DNA of 30,297 nt from CAYZQE01 sp964480635. Its GTDB lineage: Bacteria; Pseudomonadota; Gammaproteobacteria; GCA-001735895. The notes under the pieces were generated by a model. That model was not told the origin of the DNA. It saw nothing but the letters and a program-made list of their open reading frames with translations, and did not search any database. A program made the translations under genes and the position numbers. The stretch lies in the NCBI GenBank assembly GCA_964480635.1, contig CAYZQE010000018.1, positions 1-30,297 of the forward strand. Direction: 5' to 3'. Each line of letters begins with the position of its first letter. Positions within the stretch are counted from its first letter, which is position 1. Below, in pieces: positions 1-7,571 of the stretch.

Positions 1-212
1 TAGGTGAAACAAATGCTCCGAGAAGTACAGCTATTGATGCTGCCGTTTTTATCAAGCGAAAATTCATTCGCAGTTTCCTCCTTCAGGATTAAAAATAAAG
101 TATTGGTATTTCCAATGGAAGGCTAGCTTACACCTGAATTTAAAAAAAACAAGCTTGTTGCCAAAAGATTTAAGTCATTGTTTCTATTTCACTTATTGCT
201 AATATTCTAATC

Positions 213-1610
213 TTATTTTTTAAGAAGCCCATCTATTTTCTTTATCTTTTCTCCCAATAATTTTTTTAACATAGAATCATTCGTTTTTTTCATAACCCGT
301 AAATATAAATACTTTGCGCGCTCTAAGCTTCCATTTTCAAAGTGATAATCACCTTCTAATTGCCTTGCTTTAATTTTTAAGCCTAATTGCTCATAAGCCT
401 TCACCAAATTATATCTTACTTGTTGGTTTTTATTGTCTTTCTCCAATAACTCTAAGCCAATTTTTAATGCCGCCCTATTCTCCCCCTTAGCCATTAAAAC
501 ATTAATTTTTAAACCCAACAGCAAGGGCTTTTTAGGATAAATTTCTAAGGCACTTTGCAATACAGTCAACGCATCATCATGTTCATTTAATTGTTGTTGC
601 ATTTTAACTAATGTATAGACAAACCAAATATTCTCTTTTTCAATATTATTCAATGCTTTCAAAACAATAACCGCTTTATCGTATTGGCTATTATGGATAG
701 AACGCAACGCTTCTTGAAAAAGAGTTACATTTTTACTCTTGGTTTGTATGAGTGATTCCGCCCCAGTTATATGATTTAAGTACACTTTTAAATAGTTATA
801 TTCATCATTTAATAAATCATGGCTTACTGAATTTTTGACATTAAATTGATACGCCTCCCCCATTCGATTTTCACTGATTGGGTGAGTCCTTAAATATTCA
901 ATTGAATTAAATTCTCCTCCCGCAGCCCGCCCCTCAAGAATACTAAAAAATTCTGCCATACCGATTGCTGGGTATCCAGACTTATTCATCAGTGTTAAGC
1001 CTTTTCTGTCAGCCTCATATTCATTTTCACGCGTGAAATTAATCATCGATTGTTGAGCACTTGCACTCCCGCCTAAAAGAATAGCCTCTATTGCTTCTCC
1101 TTTATTTTCAACGTCACTGGCTTGACTTAAGACCAATGCCAAGAAAAAGGATGCCAACAATGTTTTACTCACTTCACCTTGTCTTTCAACTAGTTGTGAC
1201 AAATGATTCAGTAAAATATGAGCTATCTCATGAGACAAGACACCCGCTAATTGAGCTTCAGTTTGTGTTGCCAGTATTAGCCCATAATTAATACCAATAA
1301 AGCCACCTGGCACTGCAAATGCGTTAATAGACTTATCGTTAATGACACTAATTTGATAGCGTCTATAATTCTTTTCTAAGCCCTGCAAAATAATTGATAG
1401 AATTTCATTAAGGTAAAAGTCAACCAACGGATCTTCGATTATTTTATGCTCATCAATAAGCCTTTGCTTAAACCTTAAGCCAATCATTCTTTCGCTTTCA
1501 ATTTGATAGGCAGAGTTTTGACCAATCACGGGTAAACTTACCTCGCTTTCGGCAGGAAAAACAAAAAATAACAAAAACAATAACGCTAGACTTCTCAACT
1601 TGATATGCAC
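213..1610 (-). CDS. bepA: BepA-like periplasmic M48 metalloprotease with TPR repeats
   Basis: Likely a periplasmic zinc protease/chaperone that helps assemble or degrade outer-membrane proteins such as LptD, as BepA (YfgC) does. A hydrophobic signal peptide covers about residues 1-22. The zinc site is seen as HEIAH at 127-131, with the third ligand probably the first Glu of ENEYEAD (E197) and a conserved RTHP His at 243. Residues from about 290 to the end are helical repeats of TPR type. The 465-residue length and domain order match BepA rather than the shorter HtpX. The start is GTG (MHIKLRS); no ATG fits, and no good ribosome site is visible before it. It is transcribed away from the rhodanese gene, with 49 AT-rich bases between. 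The family assignment is firm; the substrate is inferred. Confidence 0.88.
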   Translation of the reverse strand: MHIKLRSLALLFLLFFVFPAESEVSLPVIGQNSAYQIESERMIGLRFKQRLIDEHKIIEDPLVDFYLNEILSIILQGLEKNYRRYQISVINDKSINAFAVPGGFIGINYGLILATQTEAQLAGVLSHEIAHILLNHLSQLVERQGEVSKTLLASFFLALVLSQASDVENKGEAIEAILLGGSASAQQSMINFTRENEYEADRKGLTLMNKSGYPAIGMAEFFSILEGRAAGGEFNSIEYLRTHPISENRMGEAYQFNVKNSVSHDLLNDEYNYLKVYLNHITGAESLIQTKSKNVTLFQEALRSIHNSQYDKAVIVLKALNNIEKENIWFVYTLVKMQQQLNEHDDALTVLQSALEIYPKKPLLLGLKINVLMAKGENRAALKIGLELLEKDNKNQQVRYNLVKAYEQLGLKIKARQLEGDYHFENGSLERAKYLYLRVMKKTNDSMLKKLLGEKIKKIDGLLKK

Positions 1611-1659
1611 CCTACATTAGAATATAATAATATAATCACTGACTTGGAATTATATTAGT

Positions 1660-2004
1660 ATGTCACTTATTAAAGAACTTGATGTTGGCGAACTCTCTAC
1701 CAAATTTAATCAACAAGACGAATTTGTTTTAATAGACATCAGAACACCTGCAGAAGTTGCACGAGGTGTATTACCTCAGACCCAAACTTTGCCCATGCAT
1801 ATGATTCCACTTAAACTTGATTTTTTCACTAATTCTGAAAAACCTATTATTTTATATTGCAGAACAGGCAGCAGATCGGCTCAAGCATGCATGTTTCTAT
1901 CGCAGCAAGGCATTAACAACGTATTCAATTTAACAGGCGGGATAGTGAGCTGGGCGCAAAATGGTCACCCTATAGAACCTAGCCCTGAAGGTAACATTAA
2001 TTAA
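1660..2004 (+). CDS. Single-domain rhodanese (sulfurtransferase)
   Basis: A one-domain rhodanese of 114 residues. The active-site loop is CRTGSRS, with the catalytic cysteine at 67, the usual six-residue loop length for single-domain (GlpE/PspE-like) sulfurtransferases; the LIDIRTPAE motif near residue 24-32 and the LTGGIVSWAQNG ending are also standard. No signal peptide is seen, so it should be cytoplasmic. It would take sulfur from a thiol or polysulfide donor and pass it on as a persulfide. Its place just before tusA and dsrE2 suggests it loads sulfur onto that relay; this three-gene order is known from sulfur-oxidising bacteria. Only a weak GGAA lies before the ATG, and a TATATT directly abuts the start, so a very short or absent leader is possible. 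Confidence 0.88.
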   Translation: MSLIKELDVGELSTKFNQQDEFVLIDIRTPAEVARGVLPQTQTLPMHMIPLKLDFFTNSEKPIILYCRTGSRSAQACMFLSQQGINNVFNLTGGIVSWAQNGHPIEPSPEGNIN

Positions 2005-2045
2005 CCCATAAACAACATTTAATAAACCTATTTACATTCATAGAC

Positions 2046-2074
2046 TTGCTTTTTACTCAGGTATCCCCTATAAA
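2046..2074 (+). promoter_or_regulatory. Candidate sigma70-like promoter before tusA
   Basis: TTGCTT (2046-2051) and TATAAA (2069-2074) are separated by 17 bases, giving an expected transcription start near 2081. This would place the hairpin at 2094-2111 inside the tusA leader. Found by eye only, in an AT-rich stretch where chance matches are common. Confidence 0.4.
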
Positions 2075-2093
2075 ACGTGAATCTTTTTTTAGT

Positions 2094-2126
2094 GCAATGA
2101 ATTTTCATTGCTTTTATTTTATTTTT
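2094..2126 (+). terminator. Hairpin plus T-rich tract between rhodanese and tusA (terminator or attenuator)
   Basis: GCAATGAA (2094-2101) pairs with TTCATTGC (2104-2111), with a tight loop, and is followed at once by a T-rich run (2112-2126). This has the form of a weak intrinsic terminator for the rhodanese transcript. It ends next to the GAGGAG ribosome site of tusA (2127-2132), so it could also act as a leader attenuator for tusA-dsrE2. Confidence 0.5.
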
Positions 2127-2139
2127 GAGGAGAAACTCA

Positions 2140-2370
2140 ATGGCTGATTTTGATCGTGAACTAGATGCATCTGGACTTAACTGCCCTTTACCAATCTTAC
2201 GTGCTAAAAAAACTTTATCTGATATGGAATCAGGCCAAGTTTTACACATCATCGCTACTGACCCAGGCTCAGTAAAAGATTTTGAAGCGTTTGCTAAGCA
2301 AACAGGTAACGAATTAATGTCATCTGGTGAAGAAGGCGGAAAATTCACTTTTATGATGAAAAAGTCGTAA
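2140..2370 (+). CDS. tusA: TusA-family sulfur carrier protein
   Basis: A 76-residue cytoplasmic sulfur carrier. The family signature is clear: LDASGLNCPLPILRAKK with the persulfide-carrying cysteine at 15 in a CPxP motif, and the DPGSVKDFEAFAKQTGNEL segment typical of the two-layer alpha/beta fold. The ATG at 2140 is chosen because GAGGAG sits 7 bases before it (2127-2132); an in-frame TTG at 2125 lies inside the T tract and would bury the ribosome site. In tRNA thiolation TusA works with TusBCD and IscS. Here the neighbours are a rhodanese upstream and DsrE2 downstream (35 bases), which points instead to a sulfur-oxidation type relay, where TusA passes sulfane sulfur toward DsrC or an Hdr-like complex. 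Identity is firm; the pathway is inferred from context. Confidence 0.92.
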   Translation: MADFDRELDASGLNCPLPILRAKKTLSDMESGQVLHIIATDPGSVKDFEAFAKQTGNELMSSGEEGGKFTFMMKKS

Positions 2371-2405
2371 TTCATTTCGACCATTCATAACGAAAGGTAA
2401 TTATT

Positions 2406-2873
2406 ATGCAAGAAAAAAAATTAGCTATCATTGCTACTAAGGGAACCCTTGACTGGGCTTACCCTCCTTTTATTTTGGCGTCTACTGCTTCAGCACTTGG
2501 CTATGACACTGAAATCTTCTTTACATTTTACGGTCTTCAATTACTTAAAAAGAAGCTTGATCTTCAAGTCACTTCTTTAGGTAACCCTGGAATGCCTATG
2601 CCTATGCCTATGCCTATATTAATACAAGCATTACCAGGTATGCAGAGCATGATGACCATGATGATGAAGAATAAAATGAAGTCTAAAGGCGTTGCAAGCG
2701 TTGAAGAGCTTCGTGGTCTTTGCATTGAAGCAGAAGTAAGATTAGTAGCATGTCAAATGACTGTTGATCTTTTTGATATGGATACTAACGACTTTGTTGA
2801 TGAGCTTGAGTATGGTGGCGCAGCCACTTTCTTTGAGTTTGCTGGTCAATCTGATATTTGTATGTACATCTAA
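2406..2873 (+). CDS. DsrE2-like DsrE/F family protein
   Basis: A 155-residue protein of the DsrE/DsrF/DrsH-like superfamily, closest by eye to DsrE2, which accompanies rhodanese and TusA in sulfur oxidisers. The N-terminal KKLAIIATKGTLDWAYPPFILASTA is the strand-turn-helix opening of this fold. Two cysteines in RGLCIEAEVRLVACQMT (C106 and C116) match the conserved pair of DsrE2, and a third is near the end (C152). Residues 63-91 are very rich in methionine (11 of 29), beginning with four MP dipeptides encoded by a perfect six-base repeat. This part may lie in the membrane-facing hairpin of DsrE2, but that is inference. It probably stores or passes sulfur to or from TusA. It ends before a strong terminator, so it is the last gene of the cluster. 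Confidence 0.82.
   Translation: MQEKKLAIIATKGTLDWAYPPFILASTASALGYDTEIFFTFYGLQLLKKKLDLQVTSLGNPGMPMPMPMPILIQALPGMQSMMTMMMKNKMKSKGVASVEELRGLCIEAEVRLVACQMTVDLFDMDTNDFVDELEYGGAATFFEFAGQSDICMYI
2592..2615 (+). repeat. Perfect hexanucleotide repeat (ATGCCT x4) in dsrE2
   Basis: Four perfect copies of ATGCCT in frame, coding Met-Pro four times. Gain or loss of a unit would keep the frame, so copy number could vary without destroying the protein. Confidence 0.9.
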
Positions 2874-2925
2874 ATTAGGTCATCAACATAACTTGATAGC
2901 GACTCAATTTTGAGCTGCTATCAAT

Positions 2926-2951
2926 AAAAAGCCGCATTTGCGGCTTTTTTT
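2926..2951 (+). terminator. Intrinsic terminator after dsrE2
   Basis: A ten-pair stem AAAAAGCCGC (2926-2935) with GCGGCTTTTT (2940-2949), loop ATTT, and seven T from 2945. The A run on the left makes it usable from both strands. It ends the rhodanese-tusA-dsrE2 unit and separates it from ilvI. Confidence 0.9.
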
Positions 2952-3069
2952 ATGCCTAAATACAAAAAACACACTAAAAACATCTTTATATCGCTTATTT
3001 AATAGTGCAATTAAACTCATAACATAATAAAATTTCTAGTTCGTTTAAATAATTACCTGAGGATCAGCA

Positions 3070-4824
3070 GTGCTATTATCCGGTTCAGAAATCATCGTTC
3101 AATTTTTAAAAGATGAAGGCGTCAAACATTTATTTGGTTACCCTGGTGGTGCCGTACTTCACATTTATGATGCGCTGTATCAACAAGATGCCGTACAACA
3201 TATATTAGTGCGCCACGAGCAAGGTGCAACCCATGCAGCTGATGGTTATGCTCGTTCAACGGGTAAGCCCGGTGTCGTACTTGTCACCTCTGGCCCAGGC
3301 GCAACAAATGCTGTCACGGGTATTGCCACTGCGTTTTTAGATTCGATTCCCTTAGTTGTCATTACGGGGCAAGTCGCTACGGGTGTCATTGGTACGGATG
3401 CTTTTCAAGAAGTTGATGCTGTGGGCGTGACTCGCCCCTGCGTAAAACATAACTTTTTAGTGAAAGACATCAATAAACTGGCTGAAACACTAAAAAAGGC
3501 ATTTTATATTGCGACGACCGGTCGCCCAGGCCCTGTAGTGGTCGATATTCCTAAAGACATTACCTTGCCACACGTCAAAATTGAATATAAGTACCCAACA
3601 GAAGTCGGCATGCGCTCCTATAACCCGAGTTATAAAGGGCATCCGAAGCAAATTGATCGTGCTATTGATTTATTATTAAGCGCAAAAAAACCAATCATCT
3701 ACAGTGGTGGTGGCGTAGTGCTTGGTAATGCTCATGAAGAACTCATTGAATTAGTCCAAACACTAGGCTATCCCATCACTCAAACCTTGATGGGTTTAGG
3801 CGCTTATCCCGCTTCAGACAAACAAAATATTGGTATGCTGGGCATGCATGGAACTTATGAAGCTAATTTAGCCATGCATGAATGTGATGTGTTATTTGCC
3901 ATTGGCGCACGTTTTGACGACCGCATAACAGGCACCGTCAAAACCTTTTGTCCAAATGCCAAAATAATTCATATTGATATTGACCCGACCTCGATTGCTA
4001 AAATAGTTGAAACTAACATACCCATTGTGGGTGAGGTTAAAGATGTTTTAACCAAATTCAATCATTCTCTAGCCGCTCGAAAAATTGATAACACTTCAAA
4101 TAATATTGATGACTGGTGGGCAACAATAAAAGAATGGCAAGATGAAGATTGCCTAGCCTATGAAACAGATGCCGACACAATAAAACCTCAACAAGTTATT
4201 GAAGCATTATATGAAGTGACTAATGGCGAAGCCTATATCACATCAGATGTTGGTCAGCATCAAATGTTTGCCGCCCAATATTATCCCTTTGATAAGCCAC
4301 GCCGTTGGATAAATTCTGGTGGCTTAGGCACAATGGGCTTTGGTTTGCCTGCTGCTATGGGTGTTAAATTTGCACACCCTGATGCTGACGTTGCCTGCGT
4401 GACAGGTGATGGCAGTGTTCAAATGATGCTTCAAGAACTGGCAACATGCTTACAGTATAAAACACCGATTAAAGTTATTTTATTAAATAACGGCTATTTA
4501 GGAATGGTGCGTCAGTGGCAAGAGTTTTTCTATGAAAAACGCTATTCACATGTTTATATGGAATCACTACCTAATTTTGTTAAGTTAGCTGAGGCCTATG
4601 GTCATGTCGGTATTCGTGTTGAAAAACCTGAAGATTTAAAACCAGCCCTTAAAAAGGCCTTTTCTATGAAAGATAGGACGGTTTTCTTAGACATTATTAC
4701 CACGCAAGAAGAAAATGTATTCCCTATGATTTCAGCGGGTGCAGGCCATCATGAAATGGATGTATCGCCTTTACAAATGAAACTTCAAGCTGAGCTGTCT
4801 AGAAAGAAAGAGGCTAAATCATGA
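3070..4824 (+). CDS. ilvI: Acetolactate synthase large (catalytic) subunit
   Basis: The ThDP-dependent catalytic subunit that condenses two pyruvates to acetolactate, or pyruvate with 2-ketobutyrate, the first shared step of valine, leucine and isoleucine synthesis. It has 584 residues, the usual length. The catalytic glutamate lies in VRHEQGATHAADGYAR (E50), and the ThDP/magnesium motif runs from GDGS (446-449) to NN (473-474). The start is GTG at 3070, with GAGGA at 3059-3063 six bases before it; the reading MLLSGSEIIVQFL then aligns with the start of IlvI (MEMLSGAEMVV). Its small subunit follows with a four-base overlap (ATGA), so translation is probably coupled. It could equally be labelled ilvB; the partner's length favours the IlvI/IlvH type. 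Confidence 0.95.
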   Translation: MLLSGSEIIVQFLKDEGVKHLFGYPGGAVLHIYDALYQQDAVQHILVRHEQGATHAADGYARSTGKPGVVLVTSGPGATNAVTGIATAFLDSIPLVVITGQVATGVIGTDAFQEVDAVGVTRPCVKHNFLVKDINKLAETLKKAFYIATTGRPGPVVVDIPKDITLPHVKIEYKYPTEVGMRSYNPSYKGHPKQIDRAIDLLLSAKKPIIYSGGGVVLGNAHEELIELVQTLGYPITQTLMGLGAYPASDKQNIGMLGMHGTYEANLAMHECDVLFAIGARFDDRITGTVKTFCPNAKIIHIDIDPTSIAKIVETNIPIVGEVKDVLTKFNHSLAARKIDNTSNNIDDWWATIKEWQDEDCLAYETDADTIKPQQVIEALYEVTNGEAYITSDVGQHQMFAAQYYPFDKPRRWINSGGLGTMGFGLPAAMGVKFAHPDADVACVTGDGSVQMMLQELATCLQYKTPIKVILLNNGYLGMVRQWQEFFYEKRYSHVYMESLPNFVKLAEAYGHVGIRVEKPEDLKPALKKAFSMKDRTVFLDIITTQEENVFPMISAGAGHHEMDVSPLQMKLQAELSRKKEAKS

Positions 4825-5315
4825 GGCACATTATCTCCATTCTTGTTGAAAATGAAGCCGGCGCATTATCTCGAATTGCAGGGTTATTTTCCTCTCGTGG
4901 CTATAATATTGAATCCCTTTCTGTTGCACCGACAGAGGACGAAACATTATCACGCCTGACTTTGGTTACAACAGGCTCTGATAAAACCATTGAGCAAATC
5001 ACTAAACAACTCAATAAACTCATTGATGTTGTTAAGCTTCATGATTTAACGGCTGGCGAACATATAGAACGTGAGATGATGTTTGTTAAAATTGCGGCCG
5101 CTGGTAATGAAAAGCGTAGCGAAATTAAACAAATGTGCGATATTTTTAGAGCACGTTTCATCGACGTGACAGACAGTGTCTTTACCATTGAGGTAACAGG
5201 CAGTTGCGATAAACTAGATGCATTCATCAATTCATTGAATGCTGCTGATATTATTGAAGTGGTTCGTTCTGGTAGCATGGGCATAAGCCGTGGCGATAGA
5301 GCACTAACGCTTTAA
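4821..5315 (+). CDS. ilvH: Acetolactate synthase small (regulatory) subunit
   Basis: The regulatory subunit of acetolactate synthase, which raises activity and confers valine feedback inhibition. It has 164 residues, matching IlvH (163) rather than the shorter IlvN. The N-terminal ACT domain is plain: RHIISILVENEAGALSRIAGLFSSRG followed by YNIESLSVAPTEDETLSRLT. The second half (from about residue 85, MMFVKIAAAGNEKRSEI) is the C-terminal small-subunit domain. Its ATG overlaps the TGA of the large subunit. After the stop there is an inverted repeat without a T tract and then ilvC, so the three genes are probably one transcript. The gene may also be called ilvN in some annotations. Confidence 0.95.
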   Translation: MRHIISILVENEAGALSRIAGLFSSRGYNIESLSVAPTEDETLSRLTLVTTGSDKTIEQITKQLNKLIDVVKLHDLTAGEHIEREMMFVKIAAAGNEKRSEIKQMCDIFRARFIDVTDSVFTIEVTGSCDKLDAFINSLNAADIIEVVRSGSMGISRGDRALTL

Positions 5316-5322
5316 CATTTAA

Positions 5323-5347
5323 TTAAGGAGATCCTGAGTCTCCTTAA
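5323..5347 (+). other. Nine-pair hairpin between ilvH and ilvC
   Basis: TTAAGGAGA (5323-5331) is perfectly complementary to TCTCCTTAA (5339-5347), with a seven-base loop TCCTGAG. No T tract follows, so it is not a standard terminator. The left arm contains an AAGGAGA that looks like a ribosome-binding core with no start codon near it. It may protect or process the ilvIHC message. Confidence 0.6.
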
Positions 5348-5382
5348 CGAATACTTTAGAACATCCATACTTAGAGGAATTT

Positions 5383-6399
5383 ATGAATATTTTTTACGAT
5401 AAAGATTGCGACCTTTCAATCATTAAAAGCAAGAAAGTAACCATCATTGGTTATGGCTCACAAGGTCATGCACATGCAAATAACCTTAAAGACTCTGGCG
5501 TTGACGTCACAGTTGCATTAAGAGAAGGCTCGGCTTCTGCTCAAAAAGCCAAAGATTCTGGCTTAGTAGTGATGAACACAGCGGCAGCCGTTGCTCAAGC
5601 AGATGTGGTTATGGTTTTAACCCCTGATGAATTTCAATTTCAACTTTATAAAGAAGAGATTGAACCTAACATTAAACAAGGAGCTGCTTTAGCTTTTGCT
5701 CATGGTTTCAGTATTCATTACAATCAAATTGCTCCTCGTGCAGACTTAGACGTTATTATGATTGCACCTAAAGCACCGGGTCACACGGTGCGTTCTGAGT
5801 TTGTTAAAGGCGGCGGTATTCCTGACTTAATCGCAATATTCCAAGATGCATCGGGAACAGCCAAAGAACTAGCATTATCTTATGCATCAGGTGTTGGCGG
5901 CGGCCGCACAGGCATTATCGAAACTACGTTTCAAGATGAAACTGAAACTGACTTATTTGGTGAGCAAGCGGTTCTTTGTGGTGGTGCGGTTGAACTCGTT
6001 AAAGCAGGTTTTGAAACATTAACTGAAGCCGGTTACGCACCAGAAATGGCATATTTTGAGTGTTTACACGAACTTAAATTAATCGTCGATTTAATGTATG
6101 AAGGCGGAATCGCTAACATGAACTACTCCATTTCAAACAATGCGGAATATGGTGAATACGTGACTGGTGACAAGATCATCAATGCAGAAAGCCGTAGAGC
6201 CATGAAAGAATGTTTAGCTAATATCCAAAATGGTGAATACGCTAAACGCTTTATTCTTGAAGGTCAGTCTAACTATCCAGAAATGACGGCTCGTCGTCGT
6301 CAAAATGCAAATCACCCCATCGAAAAAACAGGTGCTAAGCTACGTGAAATGATGCCTTGGATCACAGAAAATGCATTAGTCGATAAATCTAAAAACTAG
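5383..6399 (+). CDS. ilvC: Ketol-acid reductoisomerase, class I
   Basis: Converts acetolactate (or acetohydroxybutyrate) to the dihydroxy acid using NADPH and magnesium, the second common step of branched-chain amino acid synthesis. The 338-residue length marks the short class I form, not the long enterobacterial class II. The Rossmann motif is GYGSQGHAHA (23-32), a catalytic His lies in AFAHGFSIH (107), and the metal ligands are D190 and E194 (DLFGEQ) with E226 and E230 (FECLHE). The ATG is preceded by AGAGGA four bases away. It lies 67 bases after ilvH, with a hairpin between, and ends in a strong terminator. Dihydroxyacid dehydratase (ilvD) and a transaminase (ilvE) are not in the window. 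Confidence 0.97.
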   Translation: MNIFYDKDCDLSIIKSKKVTIIGYGSQGHAHANNLKDSGVDVTVALREGSASAQKAKDSGLVVMNTAAAVAQADVVMVLTPDEFQFQLYKEEIEPNIKQGAALAFAHGFSIHYNQIAPRADLDVIMIAPKAPGHTVRSEFVKGGGIPDLIAIFQDASGTAKELALSYASGVGGGRTGIIETTFQDETETDLFGEQAVLCGGAVELVKAGFETLTEAGYAPEMAYFECLHELKLIVDLMYEGGIANMNYSISNNAEYGEYVTGDKIINAESRRAMKECLANIQNGEYAKRFILEGQSNYPEMTARRRQNANHPIEKTGAKLREMMPWITENALVDKSKN

Positions 6400-6414
6400 A
6401 ATTATCTTGCATTT

Positions 6415-6442
6415 AAAAAAGGGAGCTAAGCTCCCTTTTTTT
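6415..6442 (+). terminator. Intrinsic terminator after ilvC
   Basis: AAAAAAGGGAGC (6415-6426) pairs with GCTCCCTTTTTT (6430-6441) around a TAA loop, followed by a run of seven T. It ends the ilvI-ilvH-ilvC unit, so pssA should have its own promoter. The A-rich left arm could serve the other strand too. Confidence 0.92.
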
Positions 6443-6531
6443 ATGCCTAAAGCACTATTCACGCTTCTATTTCTTGCTAATTTTTACAAAAAACTTAATA
6501 ATCAATTAAAATATTAACCAAACAATACAAC

Positions 6532-7299
6532 ATGACTGATGCTCTTAAAAAACCACGTGAAGGCTTAAAAAAAGGGATATACCTCTTACCTAACCTTTTC
6601 ACGACAGCTGCTTTATTTGCTGGCTTTTATGCCATCATCTCCGCTATGAACGGCTTATTTGAACAAGCTGCCATTGCTGTTTTTATTGCCATGATATTAG
6701 ATGGACTAGATGGTCGCGTTGCTCGAATGACGAATACATCCAGTGCTTTTGGTGCAGAATATGACAGTTTATCTGACATGGCTTCATTTGGTATTGCCCC
6801 TGCTCTGGTTATGTACCAATGGTCGTTAAGCGGCCTATCTACCTATGGTGAGCTTTGGGCAAAAGTGGGCTGGTTAGTTGCCTTCACCTATACCGCCTCC
6901 GCAGCCATACGTTTAGCTCGCTTTAATACACAAATTGGCTCTATGGATAAACGTTTTTTTCAAGGATTACCTAGCCCAGCTGCTGCTGCAGCCTTAATGG
7001 GTTTAGTTTGGGTCAGTGAACGCTTTGGGTTTAGTGGTGAATATTTTGTTTTTCCTGCTTTAGCATTAACGCTAGCTTCAGGCTTATTAATGGTGAGTCG
7101 TTTTAGTTATTACAGCTTTAAGGATTTAGATTTACGCAAAAAAGTACCTTTTATTAGCTTATTAGCCATCATCATTGTTTTTGTCTTTTTAAGCCTTGAC
7201 CCACCTTCAATCTTATTTGTATTATTTTTATTATATATGCTTCATGGCCCAGTGCTTTCTCTATTAAGGCGTATTAGACGGGCACAAAGACCAACTTAA
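6532..7299 (+). CDS. pssA: CDP-diacylglycerol-serine O-phosphatidyltransferase
   Basis: Integral membrane enzyme making phosphatidylserine from CDP-diacylglycerol and serine, the route to phosphatidylethanolamine. The CDP-alcohol phosphatidyltransferase signature DG(x2)AR(x8)G(x3)D(x3)D is complete, starting DGLDGRVAR at 57 and ending YDSLSD near 82. Several membrane segments follow, including hydrophobic stretches near 98-115, 168-190 and 205-238. At 255 residues it is of the short, membrane-bound type, unlike the unrelated E. coli PssA. The ribosome site is weak. A possible promoter is TTGCTA (6474-6479) with an AATAAT 17 bases on. The order ilvC-pssA-leuA recurs in other proteobacteria, so the odd company of lipid and amino acid genes is ancestral. 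The psd gene sometimes found here is absent. Confidence 0.94.
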   Translation: MTDALKKPREGLKKGIYLLPNLFTTAALFAGFYAIISAMNGLFEQAAIAVFIAMILDGLDGRVARMTNTSSAFGAEYDSLSDMASFGIAPALVMYQWSLSGLSTYGELWAKVGWLVAFTYTASAAIRLARFNTQIGSMDKRFFQGLPSPAAAAALMGLVWVSERFGFSGEYFVFPALALTLASGLLMVSRFSYYSFKDLDLRKKVPFISLLAIIIVFVFLSLDPPSILFVLFLLYMLHGPVLSLLRRIRRAQRPT

Positions 7300-7344
7300 C
7301 ATTCGCCTAAAGCCTAATTCATATAAACTAGTGCCATATTTTTC

Positions 7345-7373
7345 TTGGCAAGTGTATTAACTCACGCTATATT
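7345..7373 (+). promoter_or_regulatory. Candidate sigma70-like promoter for leuA
   Basis: TTGGCA (7345-7350) and TATATT (7368-7373) are 17 bases apart, each one base off consensus. Transcription would start near 7380, giving leuA a leader of about 190 bases, long enough to hold a regulatory element or leader peptide. Confidence 0.5.
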
Positions 7374-7546
7374 CTAGCTATGAATGCTACACACACCATA
7401 TTGATCTTATCTCAGATGCCTTTCTTTGCATCGATAAAATTGAGTGGCATATCACTTCACTCTTTATCTCTTCTGCCTTAGGGCATAAAAAAGCACCTGG
7501 CGAGGCCATACGTAAGTTTTACGCACAATTTTATATATTAAAATAA
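7361..7546 (+). other. Open frame without a start codon in the pssA-leuA gap (possible gene remnant)
   Basis: The gap between pssA and leuA (7300-7571) has one frame open for 61 codons, stop to stop, ending at TAA 7544-7546. It has no ATG or GTG, but reads as a plausible mixed protein, ending LGHKKAPGEAIRKFYAQF. It could be the tail of a decayed gene or chance. A second frame gives a 33-codon ATG frame at 7380-7481 with seven leucines. I recognise neither. Confidence 0.2.
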
Positions 7547-7571
7547 ACACATAACATAGAACAAAATTATT

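Noticed and set aside
1..212. Short open frames at the left edge (3-92 and 4-126) and an AACAAGCTTGTT palindrome near 148-159 that could end the bepA message.
   Set aside because: The frames are too short to identify and look no better than chance. The palindrome has almost no loop and only a modest T run on the minus strand, so it is not called as a terminator.
6474..6502. TTGCTA with AATAAT 17 bases on, as a pssA promoter.
   Set aside because: Possible, but the region is so AT-rich that several equal matches exist; mentioned only under pssA.
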